The notes under the pieces: generated by a model
What the model was told of the DNA's origin: nothing
The model's database searches: none
Seen by the model: the letters and a program-made list of their open reading frames with translations, nothing else
Part shown: piece by piece, positions 23,928 to 31,705 of the stretch
How the letters are laid out: each line of letters begins with the position of its first letter
Numbering within the stretch: the stretch's first letter is position 1
Translations under genes and position numbers: made by a program
Source of the DNA: DASXBJ01 sp036491755
GTDB taxonomy: Bacteria; Chloroflexota; Dormibacteria; Dormibacterales; Dormibacteraceae
NCBI GenBank assembly: GCA_036491755.1
Contig: DASXBJ010000117.1
Location: forward strand, 1 to 40,489
Length of the DNA: 40,489 bases
Reading direction: 5' to 3'

Positions 23928-24601
23928 GCGGCGGCTGCCTCGACCATCCGGCCGTCGCGCACGTGGACCGTCCGGTTCGCGACCGTGCCGACCTCGGGGT
24001 CGTGGGTGATGATGACGATGGTGTGGCCCTGCCCGTTGAGCTCGCGGAGCACGGCGAGGACGTCCCGGCTCGAAGCGGTGTCCAGGTTTCCAGTCGGTTC
24101 GTCGGCCAGGATGAGGTCGGGGCTGGTCACGAGGGCGCGCGCGATCGCGACCCTTTGCTGCTGACCGCCGGACAGCTGGGTGGGCCGGTGGTCGATCCGG
24201 TTGCTCAGCCCCACCCGTTCGAGGGCTTGGAGCGCGAGGTCGCGGCGATCCTTCGAGTTTCGATAGAGCAGCGGCAGCTCGACGTTGCGCCACGCCGAGA
24301 GCTTCGGCAGGAGATGGAACTGCTGGAACACGAACCCGATCCGGCGATTGCGAACGTGCGCCAGCTGGGTCTCGTTCAGCCGGCTGACGTCATCGCCGCC
24401 GAACCAGTACCGGCCCGATGTCGGGATGTCGAGGCAGCCGAGGATGTTCATCAGGGTCGACTTGCCGGATCCCGAAGGTCCCATCACCGCCACCAGCTCG
24501 CCGGTTGCCACGCTCAGCGAGAACTCGCGGAGGGCGATCACCTCGGCGTCCCCGGAGCCGTAGACCTTGCTGATCGCTTCGAGGCGGATGAGCTCGGCCA
24601 T
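23924..24601 (-). CDS. MacB/LolD-family ABC transporter ATPase
   Basis: A 225-residue nucleotide-binding protein with Walker A GPSGSGKST, Q-loop FVFQQFHLLP, signature LSGGQQQRVAIARAL, Walker B LILADEPTGNLD and H-loop IIITHD. All catalytic residues are present. It starts at ATG 24601, 8 bases after the adaptor stop, and overlaps the permease gene. It energises the neighbouring MacB-like permease from the cytoplasm. Confidence 0.94.
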   Translation of the reverse strand: MAELIRLEAISKVYGSGDAEVIALREFSLSVATGELVAVMGPSGSGKSTLMNILGCLDIPTSGRYWFGGDDVSRLNETQLAHVRNRRIGFVFQQFHLLPKLSAWRNVELPLLYRNSKDRRDLALQALERVGLSNRIDHRPTQLSGGQQQRVAIARALVTSPDLILADEPTGNLDTASSRDVLAVLRELNGQGHTIVIITHDPEVGTVANRTVHVRDGRMVEAAAA

Positions 24602-24609
24602 GACGAACG

Positions 24610-26196
24610 CTACCCGCCTGCCGGGGCTTTGAAACCGCCGCCGCCGCCGCCGCGAGTGTTGCCGCCGGTGCCCAGAGCGGCGCCGGTGCCGGAGGAAGGC
24701 ACCGAGCTCGTGATCACGGCGATGACCACCACCTGGTTCAGCTGCAGCCCGGACATGATCTGCGTGCGCGTCGGATCCGAGGCGCCGGTCTGCACCGACA
24801 CCGTGCGCGGCGAGCCGTTGTCCATCACCTGCACCGTCGACCCGGCGGCCGTGGTGTGAACTGCGCTGGTCGGCACGGTCAGCACGTGCACGACCTGGTT
24901 GACCACGATGCTGGCGGTGGCGGAGATCCCGGGCTTGATCGAGCTGTTGCTGTCGGTCAGCTGGGCGGTCACGGCAAAGGTCGCCACGCCGGAGGTCACG
25001 GTTGCCGCGGGCGCGATCGAGGTGACCTTGCCGAGGATCGCCTGGGTCGACCCGGCGGCCACGACCTGGGTCGTCTGGCCGACGGTGACCAGGTTGACCT
25101 GCGAGTCGCTGACGGTCCCCGACATCTCATAGGCGCCAGGGGTGTAGATGACGATGGCGTATGTCGCCCCGGCGGCGGTCCCGCCTCCGGTCACCGCCTG
25201 GCCCGCCTTGACGTTGACCTGCGACACGACGCCGGCGATCGGGGCGAAGAGGGTGGCGCCGTCGACCTCGTGCTGGTAGGTGTTCACGTTGACCTGGTCG
25301 ATCTCGATCTGGGCCTCGTCGATCTGGATGGTCTGGGGGGAGACGCTCGTCGAGAGCGCCGACAGCGAGCTCTGCGCGCTGGCCAGCTGCTGGCGCGCCG
25401 TCGCGAGCTGTGCTGCGGCCTGGTCGTTGCTCTGCTGTGCCTTGACGGTCGCACCGTTGAGCGCGGTTGTGACCGACGCCAGGGTGGCCTGGTCCTTGGC
25501 GAGCGGAACCTCGTCAGCCGCCAGCTTCGCCTTGTCGGCGGCGACGGTGGCTGTGTCCTGTGAGCAGGTGGCGGCCGGGGGCGTGGCGTTGCAGTCGGTG
25601 TTCATCGTCGCCGTGTCGGTCGCCAGGGTGGTCTGGTCCTGGTTGACCGGCGTCAGGTCGGCGTTCACCGCGTTCTGCGCCGTGGTCACCGGCGCCTGCG
25701 CCGCGGCCACGGCCTGTGCGTTGATCGCCTGGGTGTCGGTCAGGCTGGTCTGGGCGTTGTTCACCGAGACCTGCGCCGCACCCACTGAGTTCTGAGAGGA
25801 GGTGAGGCTCTGGGCAGTTGGTCCCGCTTGGTCCTGAGCCAGCTTTGATTCGGCGGTGGCAAGCGTGGCCTGCGCCTGCAGGAGCTGGGCGGAGAGCAGG
25901 GTCGGGTCGAGCGCTGCGAGCGTTGCGCCGGCCGGCACGGATTGGCCCACGACGACGTCGACCGATTGCACTGTGCCGGCCGACGCGAAGCTCAGATCGG
26001 CCTCGCTGACGGGCGACAGGTTGCCCGCCATGCCGATGCTCTGGGTGATCGTGCCGTAGGTGACCACCGCCGTTCGGTACGTGGTCGTGATCTTCGCGGC
26101 CTGGACGTAGACCATCGAGGCGCCGAGCAGTCCGGTCACCGCAACCAGGACAACAAGGACCCGCCGTTGGAGAAGGGTGCGCCAAGAAAAGCTCAT
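24610..26196 (-). CDS. MacA/HlyD-like membrane-fusion adaptor with glycine-rich tail
   Basis: A 528-residue adaptor: an N-terminal TM anchor (VLVVLVAVTGLLGASMVYVQ), a biotinyl-lipoyl half-motif (AGTVQSVDVVVGQSVPAGAT), an unusually long Ala/Gln/Thr-rich coiled-coil hairpin (about 100-305) and a second lipoyl half (LFAPIAGVVSQVNVKAGQ). Beta-barrel domains and a Gly-rich end (GGGGGGFKAPAGG) follow. Two cysteines flank a short Pro/Ala loop in the middle of the hairpin (DCNATPPAATC), possibly a disulfide-pinned tip. It is the first gene of the exporter operon. ATG 26196 follows GGGGGCAC. In monoderms such adaptors may contact the cell wall or surface proteins instead of TolC. Confidence 0.88.
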   Translation of the reverse strand: MSFSWRTLLQRRVLVVLVAVTGLLGASMVYVQAAKITTTYRTAVVTYGTITQSIGMAGNLSPVSEADLSFASAGTVQSVDVVVGQSVPAGATLAALDPTLLSAQLLQAQATLATAESKLAQDQAGPTAQSLTSSQNSVGAAQVSVNNAQTSLTDTQAINAQAVAAAQAPVTTAQNAVNADLTPVNQDQTTLATDTATMNTDCNATPPAATCSQDTATVAADKAKLAADEVPLAKDQATLASVTTALNGATVKAQQSNDQAAAQLATARQQLASAQSSLSALSTSVSPQTIQIDEAQIEIDQVNVNTYQHEVDGATLFAPIAGVVSQVNVKAGQAVTGGGTAAGATYAIVIYTPGAYEMSGTVSDSQVNLVTVGQTTQVVAAGSTQAILGKVTSIAPAATVTSGVATFAVTAQLTDSNSSIKPGISATASIVVNQVVHVLTVPTSAVHTTAAGSTVQVMDNGSPRTVSVQTGASDPTRTQIMSGLQLNQVVVIAVITSSVPSSGTGAALGTGGNTRGGGGGGFKAPAGG

Positions 26197-26472
26197 CAGT
26201 GCCCCCGGATTCAGGATTTGGCGCCCCGGCGGGCGCAGGCCACCGAAACTGACGCGAGGGCGCTCGGGGATATGGCGACGGTGCCGATCACGACCGCGGT
26301 TAACAACGCGGTCGCGCCGTGGAGGTGGTGGCCTTCGCAGCTCGAGACTTGCCGTCGATCCGAATCCGCCGAGCGTCCCTCACGCACGCCGGGATCATGC
26401 CCCGAGCGTCTGGGACGTCCCTGGCAGGACGCTGAGATCTAGCTGTGAAAAATCTTTGTAAAGGCCTGGCGG
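26197..26472 (-). promoter_or_regulatory. Exporter upstream region with a palindromic operator candidate
   Basis: The 276-base gap between the polymerase gene and the adaptor gene shows no ORF of note. It carries a perfect inverted repeat at 26291-26314: 8-bp arms CGACCGCG and CGCGGTCG, with GTTAACAA between. This is about 95 bases before the adaptor start and is a good candidate for a TetR/MarR-type repressor site or transcription control of the exporter. A T-rich run on the minus strand (ATTTTT, about 26450) may end the polymerase transcript. Confidence 0.4.
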
Positions 26473-27750
26473 CTAAGACCTCTTTTCGTCAGGATGCCCG
26501 GTGTTGCCGAAGGCGATGCGGTCGCGCACCACCCGGGCGCGGCCGAGCAATCGGGAGCGCTGCACCGCGTCCTCGCCGAACCGGTCGCGGATCACGTCGA
26601 GCGCAGCCTCGAGCTTCTCGTTGCGCGGGGCCCCGCCGAACAGGTCGAGCTGCCCGGCGCCGGCCTCGGTCAGCGCGGCCAGGCCGACGCCCAGGGTGCC
26701 GACCGTACGCCGCGGCTCGCGCGAGGCCAAAAGCTTCAAGGCCGCCTGGTAGATCTCGTCGCCTGTGGCGATGGGCTGGGGCAGGGTCGCCTGCTTCGAG
26801 AAGTGGCCGGCGTCGGGGCGGTACACGACGCTCACCGAGACGACGCTCCCGCGGCGCCCAGCCCCGCGCAGCCGCCGGCCGACCATGTCGCACAGGCGCA
26901 TCAGCAGCTCCTCGAGCTCGCCCTGCGAAGCGGTCGCCCTCGCCATCACGTGCGAGTGGCTGTAGCTCTTGCGCCTTGCGCTCTCGAAGCTGCTCACCTC
27001 GAATCCGCGCAGGCGCCGGCCCCAGCTTGAGGTGACCTCGGCGTGCATCCCCGCCAGGGGCGCGCGCGCGGCCGTTGCGCGCAGGAACTCCATCGGTGTG
27101 TGGATGCCGCCCAACATCAGCCGCCTCGCGCTGGCTTCCGCGATGCCGGAGAGGTCGGTGAGCCGCAGCCGCTCGAAAACCGAGACGAGATTGGTGTGGT
27201 CGATGCGTTGCAGGCCGTCGCGCTTGTCGAGGTTGGACGCCTGCTTGGCCATCCAGATCGACGTCGACACCCCGACCGACGATGTGACGAACTCTCCGAT
27301 CTCCTCGCGAATTGCCTTCTTGATGGCGCGGGCGACGCCCTCGGGGCCGAGCCGGGTCAGGCCGGGCGTTCCGACCAGGTCCACCGAAGCCTCGTCGATC
27401 GACATGCGGAGCACGTCCGGGCTGTGCCGCTCGATGATGTCCATCAGCTGATCCGAGGCGGCCCGGTAAAGGGGCGGGTTGGGTTCCCTCACCAGGATCC
27501 GCTGAAAGATGGCCTTGGCCTCGAACACGCGCATGCCGGTCTTGATGCCGAGGTCTCGCGCCTCCCGCGACGAGGAGACGATTGTGGCCGCGTCGGTGGC
27601 GTAGGCCGCGATGGCCAGCGGCCGGCCGCGAAGCAGCGGGTCGTGCTGCTGCTCGATCGACGCGAACGCGCAGTTCAGGTCGATGACGAGGGTCGTCGGA
27701 TCCGCGGTGTTGAGGCCCAGTTCGATTGCTTCCCGGCTTGGCTCTGCCAC
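26473..27750 (-). CDS. Y-family DNA polymerase (DinB/UmuC-like)
   Basis: A 425-residue translesion polymerase. The palm metal ligands are present: VIDLNCAFASIEQ (first Asp) and MSIDEASVDLVG (Asp-Glu pair), as are the dNTP-binding IVSSSREARDLGIKTGM region, a thumb helix-hairpin-helix (LTDLSGIAEASARRLMLGGI) and a little-finger domain. A beta-clamp-binding motif QLDLFGG lies near the C-terminus, so it should be active in lesion bypass. The start is uncertain. GTG 27750 gives a short leader before the catalytic core; TTG 27759 or longer in-frame starts would overlap the divergent racemase gene. No imuA, dnaE2 or lexA gene is nearby. Confidence 0.88.
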   Translation of the reverse strand: MAEPSREAIELGLNTADPTTLVIDLNCAFASIEQQHDPLLRGRPLAIAAYATDAATIVSSSREARDLGIKTGMRVFEAKAIFQRILVREPNPPLYRAASDQLMDIIERHSPDVLRMSIDEASVDLVGTPGLTRLGPEGVARAIKKAIREEIGEFVTSSVGVSTSIWMAKQASNLDKRDGLQRIDHTNLVSVFERLRLTDLSGIAEASARRLMLGGIHTPMEFLRATAARAPLAGMHAEVTSSWGRRLRGFEVSSFESARRKSYSHSHVMARATASQGELEELLMRLCDMVGRRLRGAGRRGSVVSVSVVYRPDAGHFSKQATLPQPIATGDEIYQAALKLLASREPRRTVGTLGVGLAALTEAGAGQLDLFGGAPRNEKLEAALDVIRDRFGEDAVQRSRLLGRARVVRDRIAFGNTGHPDEKRS

Positions 27751-27808
27751 GGCGATCAAATGTTCGCACCAACGGCTTCTGCCCGCAAGCCGATGATTGT
27801 GAATCCTG

Positions 27809-28909
27809 ATGCGCGCTTCCCGGATGCTCATGGCGGTGGACATGCACGCGGCCGGCGAGCCCGGCCGCGTGATCCTCGGCGGCATTCCCGAGGTGCCGGG
27901 CGGCACGATGTTCGCGAAGCGGGTGTACTTCGAGCAACACCTCGACGGCATCAGGAAGCTGATGCTGCGCGAGCCTCGCGGCTATCCGGGCCTGTGCTGC
28001 AACGTCGTCCTGCCGCCCGCCGATCCACGAGCAGCCGCGGGGTTCGTGATCATGGAGCAGACCGAGTACCCGCCCATGTCCGGCAGCAACATCATCTGCA
28101 CCGCCACCGCGCTCCTCGAGATGGGCGTCATCCAGGCGACCGAGCCGACCACGACCTTCATGCTCGAGGCGCCGGCGGGCCTGATCGGGATCACGGCCGC
28201 GGTCGAGAACGGCCGGTGCAGGAGCATCACCTTCGAGAACGTCCCTGCGTTCGCGGTCCACCTCGATGCGCCGGTCGAGGTGTCCGGCCTCGGGACGGTG
28301 AAGGTGGACGTGGCATACGGCGGCATGTTCTACGCCATCGTCGAAGCGGCGCCGCTTGGGTTGCGAATCAGCCCGGACGAGGGCCGCGAGCTGGTGCGGG
28401 TGGGGGAGATGATCAAGGCCGCGGCGCGTGAGCAGCTCCCGGTGGCGCATCCCGACAACGCGGCGGTCAGCGGCATCTCGATCCTTGAGTTCACTGCTCC
28501 CGCATTGCGTGCGAATGGTCCCTGGCGCAACACCGTCGTGATCTCGAGCGGACGCTTCGACGCAGCCCGGCCGGAAACGTGGACCGGGATCCTCGACCGG
28601 TCGCCCTGCGGGACCGGGACGTGCGCTCGAATGGCCGTCCTCCATGCCAGAGGAGGCCTCGGCCTGGACCAGGACTTCGTCCACGAGGGCATCCTCGGCA
28701 CGACCTTCACCGGCAGGCTGGTGCGCGAGACGCGGGTCGGTCCGTACCCGGCTGTCGTGCCGACCATCACCGGTTCGGCCTACGTCTACTCGATCTCCAA
28801 TTACGTGCTGGACCCCGACGATCCGTTCCCGGAGGGATTCACTGTCGGCGATATCTGGAGCCCTATGGATGATCGGGAGGTTGACAAGCGCCCTAAGCTG
28901 GATTCATGA
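27809..28909 (+). CDS. Proline racemase family enzyme, Ser/Cys active-site pair
   Basis: A 366-residue member of the proline racemase / 4-hydroxyproline epimerase / trans-3-hydroxyproline dehydratase family. The first catalytic position is Ser91 within MSGSN (classically MCGHG) and the second is Cys267 within DRSPCGTGT. A Ser/Cys pair points to a hydroxyproline-type epimerase or dehydratase rather than a proline racemase, which needs two cysteines. The opening HAAGEPGRVILGGIPEVPGGTM is typical of the family. Start candidates ATG 27809, 27824 and 27830 all lie just before this motif. It is divergent from the polymerase and overlaps the DksA-like gene by 4 bp. Confidence 0.85.
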   Translation: MRASRMLMAVDMHAAGEPGRVILGGIPEVPGGTMFAKRVYFEQHLDGIRKLMLREPRGYPGLCCNVVLPPADPRAAAGFVIMEQTEYPPMSGSNIICTATALLEMGVIQATEPTTTFMLEAPAGLIGITAAVENGRCRSITFENVPAFAVHLDAPVEVSGLGTVKVDVAYGGMFYAIVEAAPLGLRISPDEGRELVRVGEMIKAAAREQLPVAHPDNAAVSGISILEFTAPALRANGPWRNTVVISSGRFDAARPETWTGILDRSPCGTGTCARMAVLHARGGLGLDQDFVHEGILGTTFTGRLVRETRVGPYPAVVPTITGSAYVYSISNYVLDPDDPFPEGFTVGDIWSPMDDREVDKRPKLDS

Positions 28910-29157
28910 GTAGAGGATTCAGAAACGCCGACTTGACCCAGGACGTGAGCGAGAAGGCGACCGCGGGGACGATCGAGGAGATACTCGAGCTCGACCGTGA
29001 GCAGGAGCAGCGCGCAGCCGAGCGACGGGCGCATGGCACGTACGGGATGTGCGAGGACTGCGGCCGGCCGATCGGCGCCGAGAGACTGGAGGCGCTGCCG
29101 TCGGCCACTCGGTGCATGTCGTGCCAGTCCGGGTGGGAGCAGACAAACCGGCTCTAG
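28906..29157 (+). CDS. TraR/DksA-type C4 zinc-finger protein
   Basis: An 83-residue protein with an acidic/charged helix (IEEILELDREQEQRAAERRA) and a DksA-type zinc finger, cysteines 49, 52, 70 and 73 (CEDC ... CMSC). Proteins of this class bind the RNA polymerase secondary channel or act as small regulators. It is about half the length of DksA and lacks a long coiled coil, so it is closer to the short TraR/YbiI type. Its ATGA start overlaps the stop of the racemase gene. It ends 3 bases from the convergent XRE-TPR gene. Confidence 0.85.
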   Translation: MSRGFRNADLTQDVSEKATAGTIEEILELDREQEQRAAERRAHGTYGMCEDCGRPIGAERLEALPSATRCMSCQSGWEQTNRL

Positions 29158-29160
29158 CGA

Positions 29161-30534
29161 TCAGCCGGTGCTGGTCATCCCCAGCGGTGTTTGCACCCCG
29201 GTCCGCTTCAGGCCCATCCCTTCGAGCCTGCCCAGCTCGGCGGCTCGCCGCCAGTGCTGGACCGAGGCTGCCGTGTCGTCTCGCGCATCCAGCGCAGAGG
29301 CGTAGTCCATGTGCAGGTCGCGGAGCCGGTCAGGCATGCCGAGCTGCTCCAGGATGCCTATCGCGATTCCGTAGTGCTCGTCGGCCACGCGAGGCTCGCC
29401 TTCGATTTCGGCGAGCTTGCCGAGCAGCTGGCGCGCCTCGGCCCGAACGAGGCCTTCGCCCGTCGCCTCGCCGCAGTCCAGCGCCTCCTCCAGGTAGTCG
29501 CGGGCCACCACCGCCTCACCGCGCATCAGGTTGACGTGGCCGAGGTTGCAGAGGATGAATCCGCGCCCGCGGCGGTCGATGTCGTGCTGGACCGAGCCGT
29601 CGAGCGCCGTGACGAGGTGTGCCTCAGCCGAATCCAGGTGGCCCTCCTGAAGAAGCAGGTAGCCGAGGTCGTTTTCGACCCGATACCTCGAGGACGGATC
29701 GGATTCGACCGCGTAAAGCGCGAGGGCTTTGTTGTAATGATCACGTGCCTGCTGCGGCTGCGCCATGCGTATGTAAACCGCACCCAGCCCATGGTGCATC
29801 TTGGCTTCCAGAAGGAGGTCTTTGATCGCCCCGGCAGCGTCTGCCGCCGACTGGTAGTAGCGGGCCGCCTGCGCCCATGAATGACTGACCACATGAAGGT
29901 TGGCGATGTGACCCAGGATGCGCGCCTCGGTCTGCGCCGGTTTGGGATTGAGACCGCGGCACCGCTGGAGGGCCGACTCGGCGAGCCGCAGCGCCTGCGG
30001 GTCTTCGAGGAGCCCCCGCGCGGCGGCCTCCCAGTCCAGGGCTTCGACGGCCATGGCCTCGTCGCCGGTCGCCTCGAAGCGGCCGCGCGCCGGAGTCAAG
30101 CTTCGCAGCGCCTCCTCGGGCTGCACGAGCCGGCAGCAGGCCTGACCCAGGTAGAAGCGAGCCAGGGCGGCATCATCGGCGCTGAGCTTGCCTTTCAGAG
30201 TTGCACGGGCGAGCTCCACGACGGCCCTGAAGTCGCGCGCCGCGGTGAGCCGTTCGAGCTCGACGAGCTGTTCCGGAAGCTCGCCGAACCTGGCGCCTCC
30301 TTCTGGGTGGAGGAGGAAGTAATTGATCGGAAACCGCGTCTGCTTGGAGATCAGCCGCAGGGTTTCCATGGACGGCTTGGTCTTGCCGTTCTCGATGTAC
30401 AGGATCGCCGTTCTGCTCAGCTGGCCGGCCGCGACCTGGGCCAGGCTGAGGCCTGCTTGCTTGCGGGCATGGCGCACGGCGCCCTCCCTGACCTCGACCC
30501 CGTGACGGCGACCCCGATACTTGCTGCCGAGCAT
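29161..30534 (-). CDS. XRE-family HTH regulator with TPR domain (RRNPP-like)
   Basis: A 457-residue regulator from ATG 30534. Residues about 15-75 are an XRE helix-turn-helix (VRHARKQAGLSLAQVAAGQL, then SRTAILYIENGKTKPSMETL). Everything after about residue 85 is a chain of tetratricopeptide repeats (for example ARFYLGQACCRLVQPEEALR, KMHHGLGAVYIRMAQPQQAR, RVENDLGYLLLQEGHLDSAE). This HTH plus TPR layout is that of PlcR, NprR, Rgg and AimR, which bind short secreted peptides. A tiny ORF encoding a secreted-peptide-like product lies 57 bases upstream on the same strand. TTG 30555 is an alternative start. It might equally be a SARP/MalT-like regulator with no peptide ligand. Confidence 0.85.
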   Translation of the reverse strand: MLGSKYRGRRHGVEVREGAVRHARKQAGLSLAQVAAGQLSRTAILYIENGKTKPSMETLRLISKQTRFPINYFLLHPEGGARFGELPEQLVELERLTAARDFRAVVELARATLKGKLSADDAALARFYLGQACCRLVQPEEALRSLTPARGRFEATGDEAMAVEALDWEAAARGLLEDPQALRLAESALQRCRGLNPKPAQTEARILGHIANLHVVSHSWAQAARYYQSAADAAGAIKDLLLEAKMHHGLGAVYIRMAQPQQARDHYNKALALYAVESDPSSRYRVENDLGYLLLQEGHLDSAEAHLVTALDGSVQHDIDRRGRGFILCNLGHVNLMRGEAVVARDYLEEALDCGEATGEGLVRAEARQLLGKLAEIEGEPRVADEHYGIAIGILEQLGMPDRLRDLHMDYASALDARDDTAASVQHWRRAAELGRLEGMGLKRTGVQTPLGMTSTG

Positions 30535-30590
30535 TGGCGGGGAGTGTACCGCCAAGCTCGGCAGTTCGCCTAGCTAATTAACAGATGGCT

Positions 30591-30686
30591 TTACGGAGTC
30601 GGCCCGATGGTGTCGGCAAAGGCCGGCAGGATCGACGCCACCATAACCACCAAAGCGAAGACGGTAGACAGGATCAATTTGCGCAT
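30591..30686 (-). CDS. 31-residue secreted peptide precursor, candidate signalling pheromone
   Basis: A very short gene with strong translation signals: ATG 30686 with GGGAGGAG 7 bases upstream, and a TAA stop. The product has a basic start (MRK), a long hydrophobic core (LILSTVFALVVMVASILP), and an AFA signal-peptidase-I site, leaving a seven-residue tail DTIGPTP. That is the size of PapR/NprX/Phr-type mature signals. It lies directly upstream of the XRE-TPR regulator on the same strand and behind a promoter-like dyad. I know of no characterised homologue. It may instead be a regulatory leader peptide or an unrelated small secreted peptide. Confidence 0.7.
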   Translation of the reverse strand: MRKLILSTVFALVVMVASILPAFADTIGPTP

Positions 30687-30717
30687 TTTGCTTCTCCTCC
30701 CGAGTTTGATGCGCTCG

Positions 30718-30749
30718 AGTGTCCTTTGAGTTGACACGTATGTCAACTC
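30718..30749 (-). promoter_or_regulatory. Perfect dyad over the -35 of the peptide/XRE-TPR promoter
   Basis: Arms GAGTTGACA and TGTCAACTC (9 bp, perfect) with 4 bases between, at 30728-30749. The minus-strand arm contains TTGACA (30746-30741). A 17-base spacer leads to GACACT (30723-30718), a fair -10, about 30 bases before the peptide ATG. A regulator bound here would block or reposition RNA polymerase. The XRE-TPR protein encoded downstream is the natural candidate. The mirror TTGACA on the plus strand has a poor -10 and no gene to serve. Confidence 0.65.
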
Positions 30750-30792
30750 ACGTCTAGTAGCCGGTCCGGCCGAACCGCGATCCGCTCCGGTC

Positions 30793-31704
30793 CTATCGAG
30801 CCTTCGGAGAGGAGGAGGGAACGGGCGTCGAACGGACCTCGTTTCCGCTCGCGAGGGCGCCTCGAACCACGTCCGCGAGGGCCGCGATGAGCTCGGGACG
30901 TGCATTGAACGAGGCCGTCCGGCGTATCCGCGCGCCGCGCGAGCGCGCGAACTGCTGCGCTTCGAGGTCCAGGTCGTAGAGGATCTCGAGGTGGTCGGCG
31001 AGGAAGCCGATGGGGCAGATGAGCACGTCGCGAGCCCCAGAGCGCTCGATGGCCGTGAGCAGGTCCGGTCCCAGCCAGGGCTCGCCGGTCGTGCTCGCGG
31101 ATTGAAACGCAAACTCCCAGCGAGGCAGGGGGGTGGCAGCCGCCACCAGGCGGCAGCTCTCCAGCAGCCGATCGAGGTAGCCGTCCCCCTCGGTGACGAT
31201 CCGGGCCGGCAGGCTGTGGGCGGTGAAGAACAACCGCTCCGGCATGGATCCGGCGATTGCCTCTTCGACCAGGCCCGCGACTGCGCGGATGAACGCCGGG
31301 TGATCGTGGAAACCCCGCACGAAAACGAGGTCTCCTGGCCACGCCGCGGCCAGCGCCCGCTCGTAGGCGCCCAGGCTCATGTCCGCAAAATGGGGGGCGA
31401 GGGGCAGGCCGACCAGGCGCTGAATGCCTGCCCGCGCGGCGTGAGCAGCGCCGTCGGCGATGAATGGGGATGCGTGCTTCATGCCGACGAACACCGGCAT
31501 GTCCAGCATTTCCGCCAACGCCGCGGCCTGCCTTGTCGTGATCTCGGTCAACGGGGACCCCCCGATCGCGCGGTAGCGTCCCTGCAGTTCCACGAGCGCC
31601 TCCGCCGATGGAGCGCGGCCGCCGCGGATGTGGGTGTAGTACGCCTCGACGCCCGCCTCGCCCGCCGGGCTGCCATAGGCCATGCACAGCACGCCGGTTT
31701 TCAC
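30793..31704 (-). CDS. hemH: Ferrochelatase (coproporphyrin ferrochelatase type)
   Basis: A 303-residue ferrochelatase. It has VFVGMKHASPFIADG, the catalytic His163 in FTAHSLPARIVTEGD, FQSASTTGEPWLGPD with the acidic partner, and the C-terminal CPIGFLADHLEILYDLDLEA motif. With a HemQ gene in the same operon it most likely inserts iron into coproporphyrin III (CpfC role) rather than protoporphyrin IX. Its GTG 31704 lies 1 base after the hemE stop; it is the last gene of the haem operon. It is slightly shorter than most family members. Confidence 0.92.
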   Translation of the reverse strand: MKTGVLCMAYGSPAGEAGVEAYYTHIRGGRAPSAEALVELQGRYRAIGGSPLTEITTRQAAALAEMLDMPVFVGMKHASPFIADGAAHAARAGIQRLVGLPLAPHFADMSLGAYERALAAAWPGDLVFVRGFHDHPAFIRAVAGLVEEAIAGSMPERLFFTAHSLPARIVTEGDGYLDRLLESCRLVAAATPLPRWEFAFQSASTTGEPWLGPDLLTAIERSGARDVLICPIGFLADHLEILYDLDLEAQQFARSRGARIRRTASFNARPELIAALADVVRGALASGNEVRSTPVPSSSPKAR

Positions 31705-31705
31705 G

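Noticed and set aside
22713..24293. Permease frame extended upstream to 24293
   Set aside because: The extra N-terminal sequence is an out-of-frame reading of the ABC ATPase gene; ATG 23927 overlapping the ATPase stop is the natural start.
26489..28684. 731-codon minus-strand frame spanning the polymerase and racemase genes
   Set aside because: It crosses two well-supported genes in other frames and has shadow-type composition (Arg, Gly, Ala, Asp).
30754..30759. Plus-strand promoter from the mirror TTGACA of the 30728-30749 dyad
   Set aside because: The -10 candidate CTAGTA is poor and no plus-strand gene follows.
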